A stretch of DNA of 64,000 nucleotides from Chrysaora quinquecirrha (GCA_014526335.1 JACTAT010000016.1:2493901-2557900), one strand, 5' to 3'; positions 46,824 to 58,962 are shown, counted from the first letter of the stretch. The notes: a model not told the origin generated them from the letters alone. Made by a program: numbers and translations.

Positions 46824-47242
46824 TTAAAATTGATGATTTCTCTGAGCTCGTATTGGCTTGACAATGTCCTTATTAATAAATTTCTTGGTATAAACTTCCT
46901 CATCGTCCGTTTCTTTAGAATTTTCAAATTTATCTAACGATAATGAATCCTTCCCGCAGGTTACATTTGTAGGCCAGTCGCAGGATCCTTGTTTTTGGTT
47001 AAACTTCAGAATATTGGGGCATCTTTTGTTCAGAGTTTTTCCTTGAGCACAAAGCACAAACTGCCTGCAGTCCAATGAATTCGGATATGCGCCATCCGGC
47101 TTTCCTCTGCAGAATGATGTGTTCACGTTTGTACTTATATTAGGAAAGTTTTCTGGTAGGAACGATTGACGACTGTCGGTACTCTTTGGCAGAGATATGT
47201 TTCTTCCATTAGAATATTGAAGAATTCCAGGTTGATCTGGCA
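46824..47242 (-). CDS. chitin-binding peritrophin-A (CBM14) terminal exon
   Basis: The exon starts after AG (47244-47243) and ends at the stop 46824. It encodes an N-terminal Asn/Ser-rich linker, then one six-cysteine domain with spacing C-x13-C-x5-C-x9-C-x12-C-x7-C (FCRGKPDGAYPNS..CDWPTNVTC). This is typical of CBM14 chitin-binding modules of secreted matrix proteins. An acidic/basic tail of about 40 residues ends RAQRNHQF. The first two bases join the A of exon 47427-47549 to make ATG. The protein would act outside the cell. Confidence 0.85.
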
Positions 47243-47426
47243 CTGTGAAAAAAAGACAAAACTCTATGAAGTTTTCGTGACCTTATAGCTGTTTGGTAGA
47301 CCTATGGAAAGCGTTCTTACTCATTAAAAGTACAAACTCAAGGGCTGAATATATGAGAGTTTTCAGCCCGGGCTAGAATTCCAGCCCGGTTAAACGGGCT
47401 GCAAACTATAATATACTTAAACATAC

Positions 47427-47549
47427 TTGCAGACGGTGAATTGGAACTTATTCGGATGTTTCCCGTTTCTTCTTCAACTGAATTTCTTGTTGATGTAGAA
47501 TTTCTCTGTTCGTCACAAGACAATGAAGGTTCTTCGTCACTGTGTTTTA
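47427..47549 (-). CDS. linker exon of the CBM14 protein
   Basis: It encodes KHSDEEPSLSCDEQRNSTS and ISSNSPSA, a Ser/Glu-rich low-complexity stretch. The acceptor AG is at 47551-47550 and the donor is GTATGT. Phases fit both neighbours: G|TA from 50359 upstream, A|TG into 47242 downstream. Confidence 0.7.
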
Positions 47550-47559
47550 CTGTAACGAG

Positions 47560-48069
47560 AAGTTAGAAGCCTGAAAAAATTAAAAAATGCATAGATAAAG
47601 TTAATAGAAGAAGGGCCGATGTTCCAAACTTCCCACAAATCTGCCATTGGAAGAGTTCATCCATTCCTGGACGCAGGAGTGAGGGGGCACCCATATGAAA
47701 CGGAGCAAACCGATCATAGGCCCCGAAATGCTCCATATGGGAGATTGGCTGAGGAGCTAGCTTTGAACAATGGTAACTCACATCGGATACACTATAAAGA
47801 TAAAAACATATAATTGGAACCCAGTCCCATTACTTTACACTTTGCTTACTTTACGCTTGCAACTTATACGCGGGAAGCCTTTGGAATTTCATTTCCGAGG
47901 TTGATACTATACTGCTTTTATTTCTTACTCTACATTGTGTGGCTGGTTACTTTTGTTACTAACCCAACATCTGAGCTTTGCTGCACTACCTCCTTGGAAC
48001 GAATGCAATAGACCTTTTTTGAAGAGGTCTGGATCGGAAAAATTTCGCGTCGACCCAAACCTCTTTGAA
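47560..48069. other. no gene recognised before gap
   Basis: AT-rich sequence inside the CBM14 gene intron, running into the second 500-N gap. Short frames here have no recognisable product. Confidence 0.5.
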
Positions 48070-48569
48070 NNNNNNNNNNNNNNNNNNNNNNNNNNNNNNN
48101 NNNNNNNNNNNNNNNNNNNNNNNNNNNNNNNNNNNNNNNNNNNNNNNNNNNNNNNNNNNNNNNNNNNNNNNNNNNNNNNNNNNNNNNNNNNNNNNNNNNN
48201 NNNNNNNNNNNNNNNNNNNNNNNNNNNNNNNNNNNNNNNNNNNNNNNNNNNNNNNNNNNNNNNNNNNNNNNNNNNNNNNNNNNNNNNNNNNNNNNNNNNN
48301 NNNNNNNNNNNNNNNNNNNNNNNNNNNNNNNNNNNNNNNNNNNNNNNNNNNNNNNNNNNNNNNNNNNNNNNNNNNNNNNNNNNNNNNNNNNNNNNNNNNN
48401 NNNNNNNNNNNNNNNNNNNNNNNNNNNNNNNNNNNNNNNNNNNNNNNNNNNNNNNNNNNNNNNNNNNNNNNNNNNNNNNNNNNNNNNNNNNNNNNNNNNN
48501 NNNNNNNNNNNNNNNNNNNNNNNNNNNNNNNNNNNNNNNNNNNNNNNNNNNNNNNNNNNNNNNNNNNNN
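48070..48569. other. assembly gap of 500 N
   Basis: Exactly 500 N, a placeholder. Long frames across it are artefacts. Immediately after, AKEELERFQRCCMNMMLNKE is open on the plus strand for 28 residues, but no gene can be built from it. Confidence 0.97.
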
Positions 48570-50350
48570 AAGCGAAAGAAGAGCTTGAGAGATTCCAAAG
48601 ATGTTGTATGAATATGATGTTGAACAAGGAGGGAAAAGCCAACTTTGGAGAAATGTAGGTACCCTGAAAGGTTCTGTAGCTCTTTTTACAACATAATATA
48701 GAATGGATTTGTTGATGGTAAGAGAAGTGTTTAAGGAAGTGGCTACCGCTACAATTTATGTGACATTGGAACTGCACTGATTACGTCATGTAGCCGAGGA
48801 TGTGCTAGGTAACTGAGACATTTCCGATATTTCGAAGCTATGGATAATGCCTTCACTTCTTCATTCAAAGACAGCTGTGTCAACGATTAATTGTTTTTCA
48901 GTACACTCATATTTGAAATAAAAAACTAAAGTACCTCAAAAAGAGTGAACAGAAAGCTCAGGACTGAGAAATCTCAGGACTCAAAACTAAGCTAAGTCGT
49001 CATCACCGTCATCATGTTCTGCAGGTCAGCTCTCAAGATAGATATGCTCTCGTCTTTAGCTATCCTTACACATTACCAACACTTTTTTTGTAAGTGCTTA
49101 TATCAGTCTCATGACACCATGTTTGATTTGGGCGCCAACTTCCTCATATGCCTCTAATTTATTTTCAAAGAAACCTTCTGGGTGTTATCTAACCGTATTA
49201 AGTGTTCAATATCACTATTTCGAATATCTCGAAGTAGATTTTTCCTTTGGTCCATTTCAGAATGGACAATTTGAGAATAGTTTGATTAGATATTCTTCCT
49301 TCCCATGACACTTTCAACTTCCTCACCTCAAATGCTTGTATTTGCATGTCTTTGCTAAGTAAGCATGATTCAGGTTCCGCGAAATCGCGTACTATATGAT
49401 TATACTCTTTGTATTTACAGAAGAAGCTTTCAGTATATTTTTACTGTATCTATTTTGCTATATTGACTCTGGTGTTTCAAAAATCTTTCAGCTATGCCAT
49501 GCCATGCCAATCGAGACTTTGTTCGTTAAGAATCAGGGGAGGCAGAAGGATTCCCCAATTAAACCCCGAGGCCAAAATTAATTTTTGCCAGATTTGGAAG
49601 TTATTGCTTACGCTGCAAATTAAGATTATGATCATTTCAACAGCACGCTCTTCCTTCTGGTCTTTTTCATCAGTTTAAACACTTCGTCTTCTTTGTTGAT
49701 GACGAAATTTCAGCAAATAAAAGAAATTGCTAAAATCGAATGCAGCAAGACCATTGGCGCGACGATAAACTAGGTAAAACAAATAGGTTTCAAGAAATAG
49801 GAAAAGATCATGTTCAGCAGTAAAAGCTAGCTAAATGAAACTTGGCACAAAGCAAAAGGACGCTAAGAGTAACCTACTGAAGACAATTTGAATTTCTATA
49901 AATAGAATTTCACGTTTCTTCCAATTTCTACTACGAGCAATAGAAAAAAAGCTTAATATGGTCCTAATCCACCACTCTGATAGCCATTTCACTCAAAACA
50001 TTAAGAAATAATTTAAAGTTGACAATTAAATTGACACAATTGGCTTTGTTTGAAATTGATGTCCGCATACTTAATTTATTTCTTTTCTAATTTGATTATT
50101 ATGAAGAATATTGACGTCAAACTGTCCAAAATCATAAAAAACATGAGTAAAAATGTATAGCCGCAAGAAAAAAATTCGGTTTTTTATTAAAAAATGACGT
50201 CATCCAACATGATGTCATACTGATGACGTAACTATGATGTCACACCTTATATGAATTCAAATGTTCACCATTAGGGTAAAAATGACCTATTATGACGTTT
50301 TTCATACTTTTGAACTTTTGAACAACATTTATGCTGTAGAAGACCATGTG
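48570..50350. other. no gene recognised
   Basis: AT-rich, several short frames with no family resemblance. It lies in the intron between exons 50359 and 47549 of the CBM14 gene. Confidence 0.5.
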
Positions 50351-50358
50351 TCACGTAC

Positions 50359-50394
50359 CTGTCTTCGAAGAAGTGGTTGCCACGGCGATAAGAC
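50359..50394 (-). CDS. small upstream exon of the CBM14 protein (end of signal peptide)
   Basis: This 36-bp exon between AG (50396-50395) and GTACGT reads LIAVATTSSKT, like the end of a secretory signal peptide and its cleavage region. It continues in phase into KHSDEEPS. The exon with the initiator Met was not located further upstream. Confidence 0.55.
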
Positions 50395-50599
50395 CTAAAC
50401 AATGAAAACAATGACAGTGCAAGAAGATGTGTTAATAAATTCAAGTAATTTTCAATAGGACTCAGGGTCATAAATCATGGCATTTTTTGATAATATTTTA
50501 ACTTCTGAAGGCCCCCACTAAAAATCTTCCTTTGATAGGGCATTTACAGGAATAGCTGCTAAGCTTTTTGTGTATTGTCAATAATTACTTTATAATAAT

Positions 50600-51790
50600 C
50601 TCACCTATTGGCTTTTAAATGATTTTAACTTGGTTGCCTGGATTATGACAATAGTATTGATTAGGCCCCTCAGCCATTTTTTGTAGCTATCTTTCAGTGA
50701 CCGTTTTAAAACTTTTGTTGGAAGACAAAAAATTGTATTGAAGATGCGTCCTCGTAAGTCCGAAGGTTGCGTATCATGGATCTCCACTGTTCTCTGTTCT
50801 GTGCTTCTCTTTTCAATTGGCCATATTCCCTTATATTGGCCCACTCTTTGGTGTCGTCTGTCCACATCCTCCAAGGTCCACCCTTTGCTCTTTTTCCTTT
50901 ATAAATCCTTCTGTAATGTTGATTAACGAGGGTCGTATAGGGGGGGGGTCCTTGTTCCCCTGTTCCCTTAGAAAATTATAATTTGTTCCCTTGAGATTTG
51001 TGGAATTTTCAGAGTGTTCCCTGAAAAATATGTGCAAAATGTTCCCTTGTTCCCCTAACTTTATGCAAATGTTCCCTGTTCCCTAAGCCATTTTGGGGCT
51101 TGTTCCCATGTTCCCCAGAACCCCTATACGACCCTCATTAACAAATTTTGGTTTGGGCTTTTTGCTATATGACCAAAGAACGACGATTTACGTTTGGCGA
51201 TTTGCCTTAATAGATTTGGTTTTTCTTTTATTATGTCAAATATCTCTATGATCGTAACTTTCTTCATCCAGCTAATTTATAATATTCTGCGGTAACACCA
51301 TGTTTCAAATGCATTTATATTTCTTGAAGCTTCTTTACCTATTGTCCATGCTTCACAACCGTACGTTAACTGTGAAATGTGTATGTCTTCAGTAACCTTT
51401 TCGTAATATTCATATTAATATTGCTTTTCATGAGTTCCTTTAATTCCCAGAATGATTTCTTTACAATATTAGCATCTAGCATTAGGTGTAGCATTAGCGT
51501 CTTCTGTAATTTGTGTGCCAAGATAATTGTATTGCTTTACTTGATCTAATGCTACTCCATTTGATTTGATTACGATTTTCGACCCTGGCTGTTGTGCATG
51601 ACCTTGGTCTTGTTGGCATTCAACTCCATACCATATGCTAGCTTTCATTTACCTTATTAATTATTCTTTGTGAATCGTCTTCTGTGCTAGCAAGCAATAC
51701 GTTGCCATCAGCAAATCTTATGTTGTTGATAATTATCCCATTCAATTCCAAACCAGATTCATCTTGAAGGGCTCAGTAAGGATTCAGAGA
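50600..51790 (-). pseudogene. degenerate LINE reverse transcriptase C-terminal fragment
   Basis: On the minus strand, in shifting frames, one reads RFADGNVLLASTEDDSQRII, QYNYLGTQITEDA, LTYGCEAWTIGKEASRNIN, FETWCYRRIL, KPNLLRQIAKR, and WTDDTKEWANI. These follow the order of the RT palm end, thumb and tail of jockey/CR1-like LINEs. The catalytic box reads FADG in place of (F/Y)ADD, and there are several frameshifts and stops. A 211-bp MITE (50927-51137) splits it. The 5' endonuclease part is not visible. Confidence 0.8.
50927..51137. mobile_element. TTAA-flanked MITE (piggyBac type) inside the LINE
   Basis: The ends CGAGGGTCGTATAGGGG and CCCCTATACGACCCTCA are inverse, with TTAA directly outside each (50923-50926, 51138-51141). 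TTAA is the piggyBac target. The interior is TTCCC-rich with no coding capacity. The LINE reading resumes beyond it. Confidence 0.85.
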
Positions 51791-53135
51791 GGGTCGAGGA
51801 GATGCAATATGCCAAATTAGACGAGAAATGCTGGTCTCAAATTCAATTTCCCTGTTAATCAACTTTAATTTTTTCTTTGATTGTTGTTTTAGAAACACAT
51901 CAAAGAATGATATTCTGGATGCCAAAATGAAAAGGTTTGTATGATAACAGTAATATGTATCTTGAAGGCGAGGAAAAGAGGATTTATTTTATTCCAGGCA
52001 GGGGATTCTTTTGATTTCTGTAAGAGTATAGTACAGTGGAGGAATAAAATCAGTACAATATAGGATGATCCATAAAGTGGAGTGATGGCATAAATTTCAT
52101 CGAGGATGCTCCTATACCGTGCAAGGATATTACCAGTACTTTGCAAGATATTCACTATCATGGATAGATTTCATCAGTTCAAAACAGATGTTTTGTGTTG
52201 TGAATTTATTTTATTAGTTCTGTGGAGTGGCATCACAAGTACCGAGGAGGATTTTAGAAATTTATTGGGCTTCAGTGGTACAAAAGGGCATCTTCTTTCT
52301 TTCCTTTGCTGTTTAAATATTTCAGTTCGGTTTTGCTCATTTCCAGAGAAAATGATGCTGTCACTCAATAACTATTCTGGCGGCTTGTATGGGGCTTCAT
52401 TTCATCCTTCTTGTAAACAGTGTGTCCTTAATACAAAGATGCATAGGTCTCTAAAGCTCGCCTACTGATATACTCTGGTAAGAAATTCATTTCAATTCTT
52501 TCTGCAAAAAATCAAGGAAAGTTAAGGAGTTGTTTTCCTCTTTTGTGGAAAGCAAATCCTTCCGCCAATATTGTGGCAGACTTCACTTCATCAGAACGGA
52601 ACAGAATGTTCACAAGCTCCCCTGATAAAACCTGCTAGCGAAAAAGAAATACGTATTCTTTTTATCCAATACTTGTAAAAAATAAATCTAAAAATCACGT
52701 AAATCCATCGGGCCCTTGTAGTCTGTCCTAAATCTGAACTTGAGGTGTAGTTAGACAAAATGGGATCTTTATTCACTGAAAATTGTTATCCCGAGCTGAG
52801 GGTATTGTTTCGTTATTCTTCGGCTGACCAAATGTGCTTTTTCCGAGTGAGTGTCCCAAATGCCGTTAATTGGCAATATATCGATATGTAATTGGCCCCA
52901 TGTACACGAGACCAAAAATTCCTGACAAAACAGTAGGGAGTACTGCCATAAATTCCACATGCCATCGCTTCCTTCTAAAATGTTCTAACATCTAAAATAG
53001 ACCTGTCAATCAATTTTAGCCCTGATAATTGATTTGATAATTGGCTTATTACGCCTGTCTATTTGATGCTGAAAAATGGTCGCATCACCAAAAGGCTTTC
53101 ATTTATCAAGCGAGTGTACTTGTAGATTGTACGAC
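51791..53135. other. no gene recognised
   Basis: No convincing exon. Short frames (up to 120 residues at 52106-52468) lack any recognised pattern. Confidence 0.45.
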
Positions 53136-53139
53136 AGAA

Positions 53140-53424
53140 ATGGCTGATTTTAGACGCTTTGCTAATCAGCATTGTTCTGAAAATGAAGGTTCGTTGGCTC
53201 AAGATACGGAATTCTTTGAAGATTCTCAGGAACCAGACCGTTTTTCTACACAGCCCCAATCTTTTATGGCACCAAGTTACAACAGAACAAGTACTCCATT
53301 TTCGTATTCGCATGCACCACCGCGATTTCGAATGCATGGATTTCCAACGCCATTGATACGACCAAGATTTGGACCTCAAAGCGCCAGTTCATTTGCACCA
53401 TCCTTCTTTGAGCGATATGGATGA
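53140..53424 (+). CDS. unidentified 94-residue protein, Pro/Phe/Ser-rich
   Basis: I do not recognise the family. The ATG at 53140 has a good context (GAAATGG), and the frame is open upstream to 53041 without another ATG. The protein starts MADFRRFANQH, has an acidic middle (DTEFFEDSQEPDRF), and an aromatic/proline-rich end (APPRFRMHGFPTPLIRPRFG) closing with FFERYG. Its TGA (53422-53424) overlaps the ATG (53421) of a second frame, which suggests either one interrupted gene or a coupled pair. The opposite strand is also open, so composition alone could explain it. Confidence 0.4.
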   Translation: MADFRRFANQHCSENEGSLAQDTEFFEDSQEPDRFSTQPQSFMAPSYNRTSTPFSYSHAPPRFRMHGFPTPLIRPRFGPQSASSFAPSFFERYG

Positions 53425-53549
53425 ATGAGCAGCCAGGAAAGCAGCAAAGCCACCAAAATAGAAATGAGCGAAACGAGAGCAAAGAGGTTGCTCGGAGATT
53501 GCAAACCTTAATCCTCGACGACTTGTATCACAGCGAAAACAGAAATTGA
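53421..53549 (+). CDS. unidentified 42-residue frame overlapping the previous stop
   Basis: It opens MNEQPGKQQSHQNRNERNES and continues with KEVARRLQTLILDDLYHSEN. It is hydrophilic and could be a helical end of the preceding protein after a one-base frameshift. It starts within the upstream stop (ATGA). The stop TGA is at 53547-53549, seven bases before a 26-bp palindrome. Confidence 0.35.
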   Translation: MNEQPGKQQSHQNRNERNESKEVARRLQTLILDDLYHSENRN

Positions 53550-53555
53550 ATTAAC

Positions 53556-53581
53556 ATTGGGATGCTCGCGAGCATCCCAAT
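53556..53581. other. 26-bp perfect palindrome
   Basis: ATTGGGATGCTCG followed by its exact reverse complement CGAGCATCCCAAT, with no loop. It would form a 13-bp cruciform or an RNA hairpin just downstream of the small ORF pair. Confidence 0.9.
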
Positions 53582-53752
53582 ACTAATTGAGCGGCCCTTT
53601 TCATCCTTACTAGAATATAAGGCTGGCAGAAATGTCAAAAAAGACCATGTACACGGGAAAAGGAGGGTGCTAACTAGTTAATCCCTACAAATATTTAGAA
53701 AAGTAGCTCGTGCGATTGACGTGAAAAGCAAATAAAATGGCTATTACTAAAA

Positions 53753-56503
53753 TAGGGAACGGGAACGGGAATGGGAACGGGAATGGGAACGGGAATGGGA
53801 ACGGGAACGGGAATGGGAATGGGAATGGGAATGGGAACGGGAATGGGAACGGGAATGGGAACGGGAATGGGAATGGGAACGGGAACGGGAATGGGAATGG
53901 GAATGGGAATGGGAACGGGAACGGAATGGGAACGGAATGGGAACGGGGATGGGAATGGGAACGGGGATGGGAATGGGAATGGGAAATTTTTTAAAAACAT
54001 CGTTTAAATCTAAATCTTGGTAACTAATCATAATAACATGTAAACATATTGTACGTGAATGTGTATATAATTAACTAACATTTAATAAAACATTTAAGGA
54101 GCAACATCATACGACATAACCCTATGTTATTTTGTTATTGGGAAAAATGATTTCCTATGGATAAGCGTTATTCATTTTTGAATTAATCTCAAATATATTG
54201 CTACTTATTTTTGCTTATTTTATTGTCAGTTTTTATCGTTATCAAGTATAATGAATAAAATAATTTCATTCATGAATACGTAGTTACGTCACACCTGAGA
54301 AGGGATTATTATCAGAGGTTAAATAGAAAATCATTAATTCCTCCTTACGTCGACTGTAATTTTTTTTATTCAAAAATCAAACTCGAGTCCAGTTATTTTC
54401 ATGAAGGTTTACAGCAACAGTTGATATTTCATAGAACTTTCAGAAATCAAATGTTGGGTTCAAGCTTCAAAATTACACTACCACTGCGATTTTCACGTAC
54501 CATAATTGCATAACGAGTTTACAATCGGACATGTCAAAAGATTTAATTTGATACTCGAAACCGCCTTTTGATTGATGTGACTCCTGTGAAGGATAACTTG
54601 GGTTAACAATGGCATTATTTACTTTCAATGTATTTCCAATTTTTGTTAAATATAACTTGTAGCAAGGATGTCCACAATGTAAAGGGTCTTTAAAGTATCT
54701 TGAAATCTAGATCACGAGCACGTCGGCTCTTCTGATGATCATGCATTGAAGAAAGAACTAAATGAACTGATTAATGAGTTTTTCGTTTGAACCCTCAATT
54801 AACGGATCTAAATAGAGAACAAAAATGTTAATTTCAATACTTTTGACAGGCATGAAGCTAAGGGGGGAACAAGGCACTGCCCCCCCGAAGAAAGAAATTT
54901 TCGCTCTTCTTTGCCCCTCCAAAAATTGCAGGATTAGCATGTTTGTTTTAACCTTTGAAAAGAATCCAAAAAAATCAGCACAATTTTGATAATTTTAAAA
55001 TGCTAAACTGATACTGAATTAAAGGTACCCATTAGCCATGTTTGACAAATGAGATCATGCCCATGAAATCGCAATGAATAGAATAGAAATGCAACTCTTC
55101 TCGGCTCTTATCCGCTTGTTCACTCTGATTCCCACTAAAACCAAATCCAGCTTTTAGCCCCCTCGGAGGCTCTGATTCCTACTTTTTTCCTTTGTCAGCC
55201 GCCAGATCCCCTTGTTATCACCTGGTTGCGCTGATTTTCACTGATTCTCTCTTCTTTTCTTAGTTTCCTCAAGTTCCTAATGGTTTCCTCGAGTTCTTAT
55301 TGGTTCTTATGCGTTTCGGCATATTCCAGTGATTCCCTCTGTTTCCGGAGTGTTCCTGAGTTTTTAATGTTTCAGCTTTTTAATGATACATGGACAAATT
55401 GCTTTAACTTTAAATTGCTTTTAATTGAGTCGTAAACAAATTATGGAGAACAAAGGAGTCGCGATGATATTAAGTTCTGTGCAAGGAACAACAGATAACT
55501 GGTATGGCAACTAAACACTTGGAAACTGAGAGAAAATCGAAATTTTGACCACTGTGTAAGACTAAAGACATTTACAGCTTACACAGCATGAGCAGAAAAG
55601 GATTCGATCAAAGAAAGAAGCGCATCTCTAGGTGCATCAGAGCAGAGCTTTCCATGAACAAAAGTTTATGAGGCTAAGTACAGAGGGCAGATCAATAGGG
55701 AACTCATTGATTCAATGAAATGATGGTTTTCATTGTGTACATAGAGAATAAAAATCCCTACATAGAGAAAAGAAATTCCTTTCTTTTGTTACAAAACTCC
55801 TGAATTCTAGGTATCTTGGTAGATTTATTCCTTCCAGCTTGCCAAAACTCATCCACACATTTTTCATTCCTCAAACATAAAAAGTACTTTTGCTTTGAAC
55901 CATGAAAAATAACTGGACTTGAGTTTGATATTTAAATAGAAAAAATTACAGTCGACGTACGGAGGAATTAATGATTTTCTGTTTAACCTTTGATAATAAT
56001 CACTTCTCAGGTGTGACGTAACTACGTATTTATGAATGAAATTATTGCATTCATTATACTTGATAACGATAGAAACTGACAACAAAATAAGCAAAAATAA
56101 GTAGCAATATATTTGAGATTAATTCAAAAATGAATAACGCTTATATATAGGAAATCATTTTACACAATAACAAAATAACACAGGGCTATGTCACATGATG
56201 TTGCATGTTGTTGCATCTTAAATGCTTTACTAAATTTTAGTGAATTATATACACATTCACGTACAATATGTTTACATGTTATTATGATTAGTTACCAAGA
56301 CTTAGATTTAAATGATGTTTTTAAAAAGTTCCCATTCCGTTCCCATTTCCCGTTCCCGTTCCCGTTCCATTCCGTTCCCATTCCGTTCCCATTCCGTTCC
56401 GTTCCCGTTCCGTTCCCGTTCCCGTTCCCGTTCCCATTCCGTTCCCATTCCGTTCCCGTTCCCGCATTCCCGTTCCTGTTCCGTTGCCAGTCCGTTCCCG
56501 TTC
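53753..56503. mobile_element. foldback element 2 with hexamer-array termini
   Basis: Left GGGAAC/GGGAAT array 53753-53986, arm 53987-54403, centre, right arm 55901-56327, and CCCGTT/CCCATT array to about 56503. It is collinear with 38813-41658, including the central CACGAGCACGTCGGCTCTTC block, with only scattered substitutions and small indels. Both left ends are preceded by CTAAAATA. No transposase is visible. Confidence 0.85.
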
Positions 56504-56832
56504 TGTGCTGATTTTGTTCAAATTACAATGCCATTTAAGCTTCATATTTCTGATTAACGTATTTTCTGTGATTTACAACTGGCTATGTTTTCCGCCACAG
56601 ACTTACCACTGTTTCTGGTTGAATAGTTCTCCTCATCTTTTGCCAATATTTAATTCCCTGTCTTAGCTTATTTATAACCATCATTTTGCTAACTCTTTTG
56701 CTTTTCTTAATCCTTAAATCAAAATCCATGATTAGTCACTTGCCCCCAACCCCTCATTGGCTTTGGCCCCCAGGAAATACAGTGTAATGTATATTGTACA
56801 GTATTAAAGCACAAAGATTGTTCTATTTAAAG

Positions 56833-56974
56833 GTTAATGGAGACAGTTGAAGAAATAAAATCAGCCAAGCTGATGACGCGTGTGCATGATCAAGACACGC
56901 AAACAGAACACATTGGACATGTTACCGACGAATCAACCATTGATGATGAGTTTATATATCTTGGACATATTTGA
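56833..56974 (+). CDS. candidate terminal exon, unidentified protein
   Basis: An acceptor-like TTTAAAG precedes a frame whose ATG at 56837 reads METVEEIKSAKLMTRVHD and ends DDEFIYLGHI before TGA at 56972. It is acidic, 45 residues, with a composition unlike the flanking AT-rich sequence. It could be a short gene or the last exon of one whose upstream part is beyond foldback element 2. No family recognised. Confidence 0.35.
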
Positions 56975-56979
56975 AGTTT

Positions 56980-57480
56980 TGTTGACATTTGTATCATTTT
57001 TCAATTTATCAAATTTCTAGTTCTCAGCTGTAAGGATCTGTAGTAATTAAAACAAACTGGATTTTGAAGAAAATTTTGCAACTTTACTTAACTTTAGAGC
57101 TGTATTAAAAAGTGGAGAATATTTTGAGCATATGAGATCTATTTCGACGATTTTGAATAAACGAAATAACGGTCTTCCCAATAAGCATTTTGGGAGCACT
57201 AAGTGGGAGCCGATCTTTTCAGGGAAAAATTGATTAGGTATCTTCATTGTCGAAGCGATCCTCGAAGCTTTGTTGAGAAACATTTCGGGTAAAATTGAAT
57301 AGAATGAAACGAGCTCCTCTTCTGATAAAAAGAAAATGAATTAACATAGATACTGTTGATTAGACATCCTATTCTTATTAGTTTAGCGTACTAGTGGCCG
57401 AACTACCGTTGCTGGTTCTGCAAAGCGCCCGCCTTTTCGAAAAGTGGGGTTGAAATGGGGTGGGAAAAGATCGACCGGAT
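56980..57480. other. no gene recognised
   Basis: AT-rich sequence. A 78-residue minus frame at 57047-57283 has no family resemblance. Confidence 0.45.
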
Positions 57481-57482
57481 AT

Positions 57483-57982
57483 TATAATGAGGCCCCCCAA
57501 GCGGTTCTGCGTGATGCGTTATTTGACCATTTTTCATGCCAAATTTTGTGAAACGAGAAATTTTTGGGCGTGAATCTAAACTCCTGCATGTCGCGTGAAA
57601 TGCTTCGGTACGGCTCGTGATTTCGTAATTTACAGCGCTGGCGACATAATTGAGAGGTTGCTTGAATGCAGGAATGCCCTTTTATCCATCGACTATTGTC
57701 AGCTAACAATATTTCTGTCGTTCTCTCATATGATGAATTAATGAAGTCCCTTATTGTGTGTTCCCTGTTACAAACTCGTCGTGGAAAGAATTTTTCAAGG
57801 CCAACCATTTAGATATACAAAGTTAAGCAGTCTGAATACAGATCCTGCTCAAAATTTCGCGGAGCAACGCCTGAAGTTGTACGCGGGTGAAAATGAAGTT
57901 TGGTCGTGCGTGATTGCGTGAATCGTCGAAAAATTGCGCGTGATTGCGGGATATTGCACCCCCCTTGGGGGCCTCTATAATG
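57483..57982. mobile_element. possible MITE with GAGGCCCCC ends
   Basis: Left ATTATAATGAGGCCCCCCAAG and right CTTGGGGGCCTCTATAATG form imperfect inverted repeats of about 18 bp around 500 bp. No clear duplication. The minus frames inside (60-108 residues) have no family match. Confidence 0.45.
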
Positions 57983-58511
57983 TGCCGCCACACATTATGA
58001 CATGTGTTGACACATTTTGTCGCCATTCTGTTGCTATTTCTGTTAAATGCGAAGGCAACAGAAAAACATTTACTACATCACCAAGATTATATGGGTGAAT
58101 TGCGCAAGTGACAGCAAGAATTGCTTTCAAATCATTGGCACAGCGAGCTCGTTGTTTCACTTCAGTGTTTAGAATCTGTCCACAAAAAAAAGCAAAAAGC
58201 CTGCTTTATGTTGAGAGAAAGAGGTCGTTTTCTCCACTTGGGCCCTGCAGCTAATTCAAATGGTCATTCGGCTGTCTTCGTAAGCTGATTGGTGTTGAAA
58301 ATATGCCATTTGCATTTACTTGTGTCGGAACTAAAGAATAAAAAACAATTTTGCTCTTACAAAGCCTATTGCTTTAACAACAACTGCTACAAAAAACAAC
58401 AGCAATAAAATAAAACTAAGAACATAACAAGGTAAAGAATTTAAATGTCAAAAATTCTGTGAGGCTGTTAATTGAAAAAGTTTATTGCTGAAGTGATCAG
58501 GCAAACAAGGC

Positions 58512-58788
58512 TCACAGCTTGTCCTTCGCGCACTTCTGTAATTTTTCAAACTTTTTGTCTGTGCATTTCGCATTCCTATAGACTGACTCCTTTTTCTTGG
58601 CGTCAAAGACAATTGCTGCACTTTTCTTTGAATCAGCCTTTTTGCAAGCATCACTTTGGTCATTGCCAGCAACTGCAAGCTCAATTTCAGCATAATCTTG
58701 TTGGTCTGGATTCAGTCCTTGAGCTTCACGATCAAAACAAATGCTTTTGTAAGCAACAATATAGAAAGCAGCCATTTTATTCTGGATC
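58512..58788 (-). CDS. unidentified small Lys/Cys-rich protein exon
   Basis: A good acceptor (polypyrimidine run then CAG, about 58790) leads into IQNKMAAFYIVAYKSICF, so the ATG lies just inside the exon with an AAAATGG context. The 87-residue product has three or four Cys, is Lys/Asp/Ala-rich and ends FEKLQKCAKDKL at the stop 58512. No signal peptide is obvious. Family unknown. The frame runs on upstream to 59171, but that part crosses G-runs and repeats and is less credible. Confidence 0.45.
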
Positions 58789-58962
58789 TGAAAAAAAACT
58801 TCAGTCTTATATTGCCATCCATTTATACAGCTTTGTAAACTACAATCATCGCCAAAAACATTGGGGACACTTCGCCATCCGCAACATGAGATTCTTGATC
58901 TCACCGAGTAAACCTCTAAATTAGCCATTTTCCCTTCAAAATCCCGTTCTAATAGAGTAATT

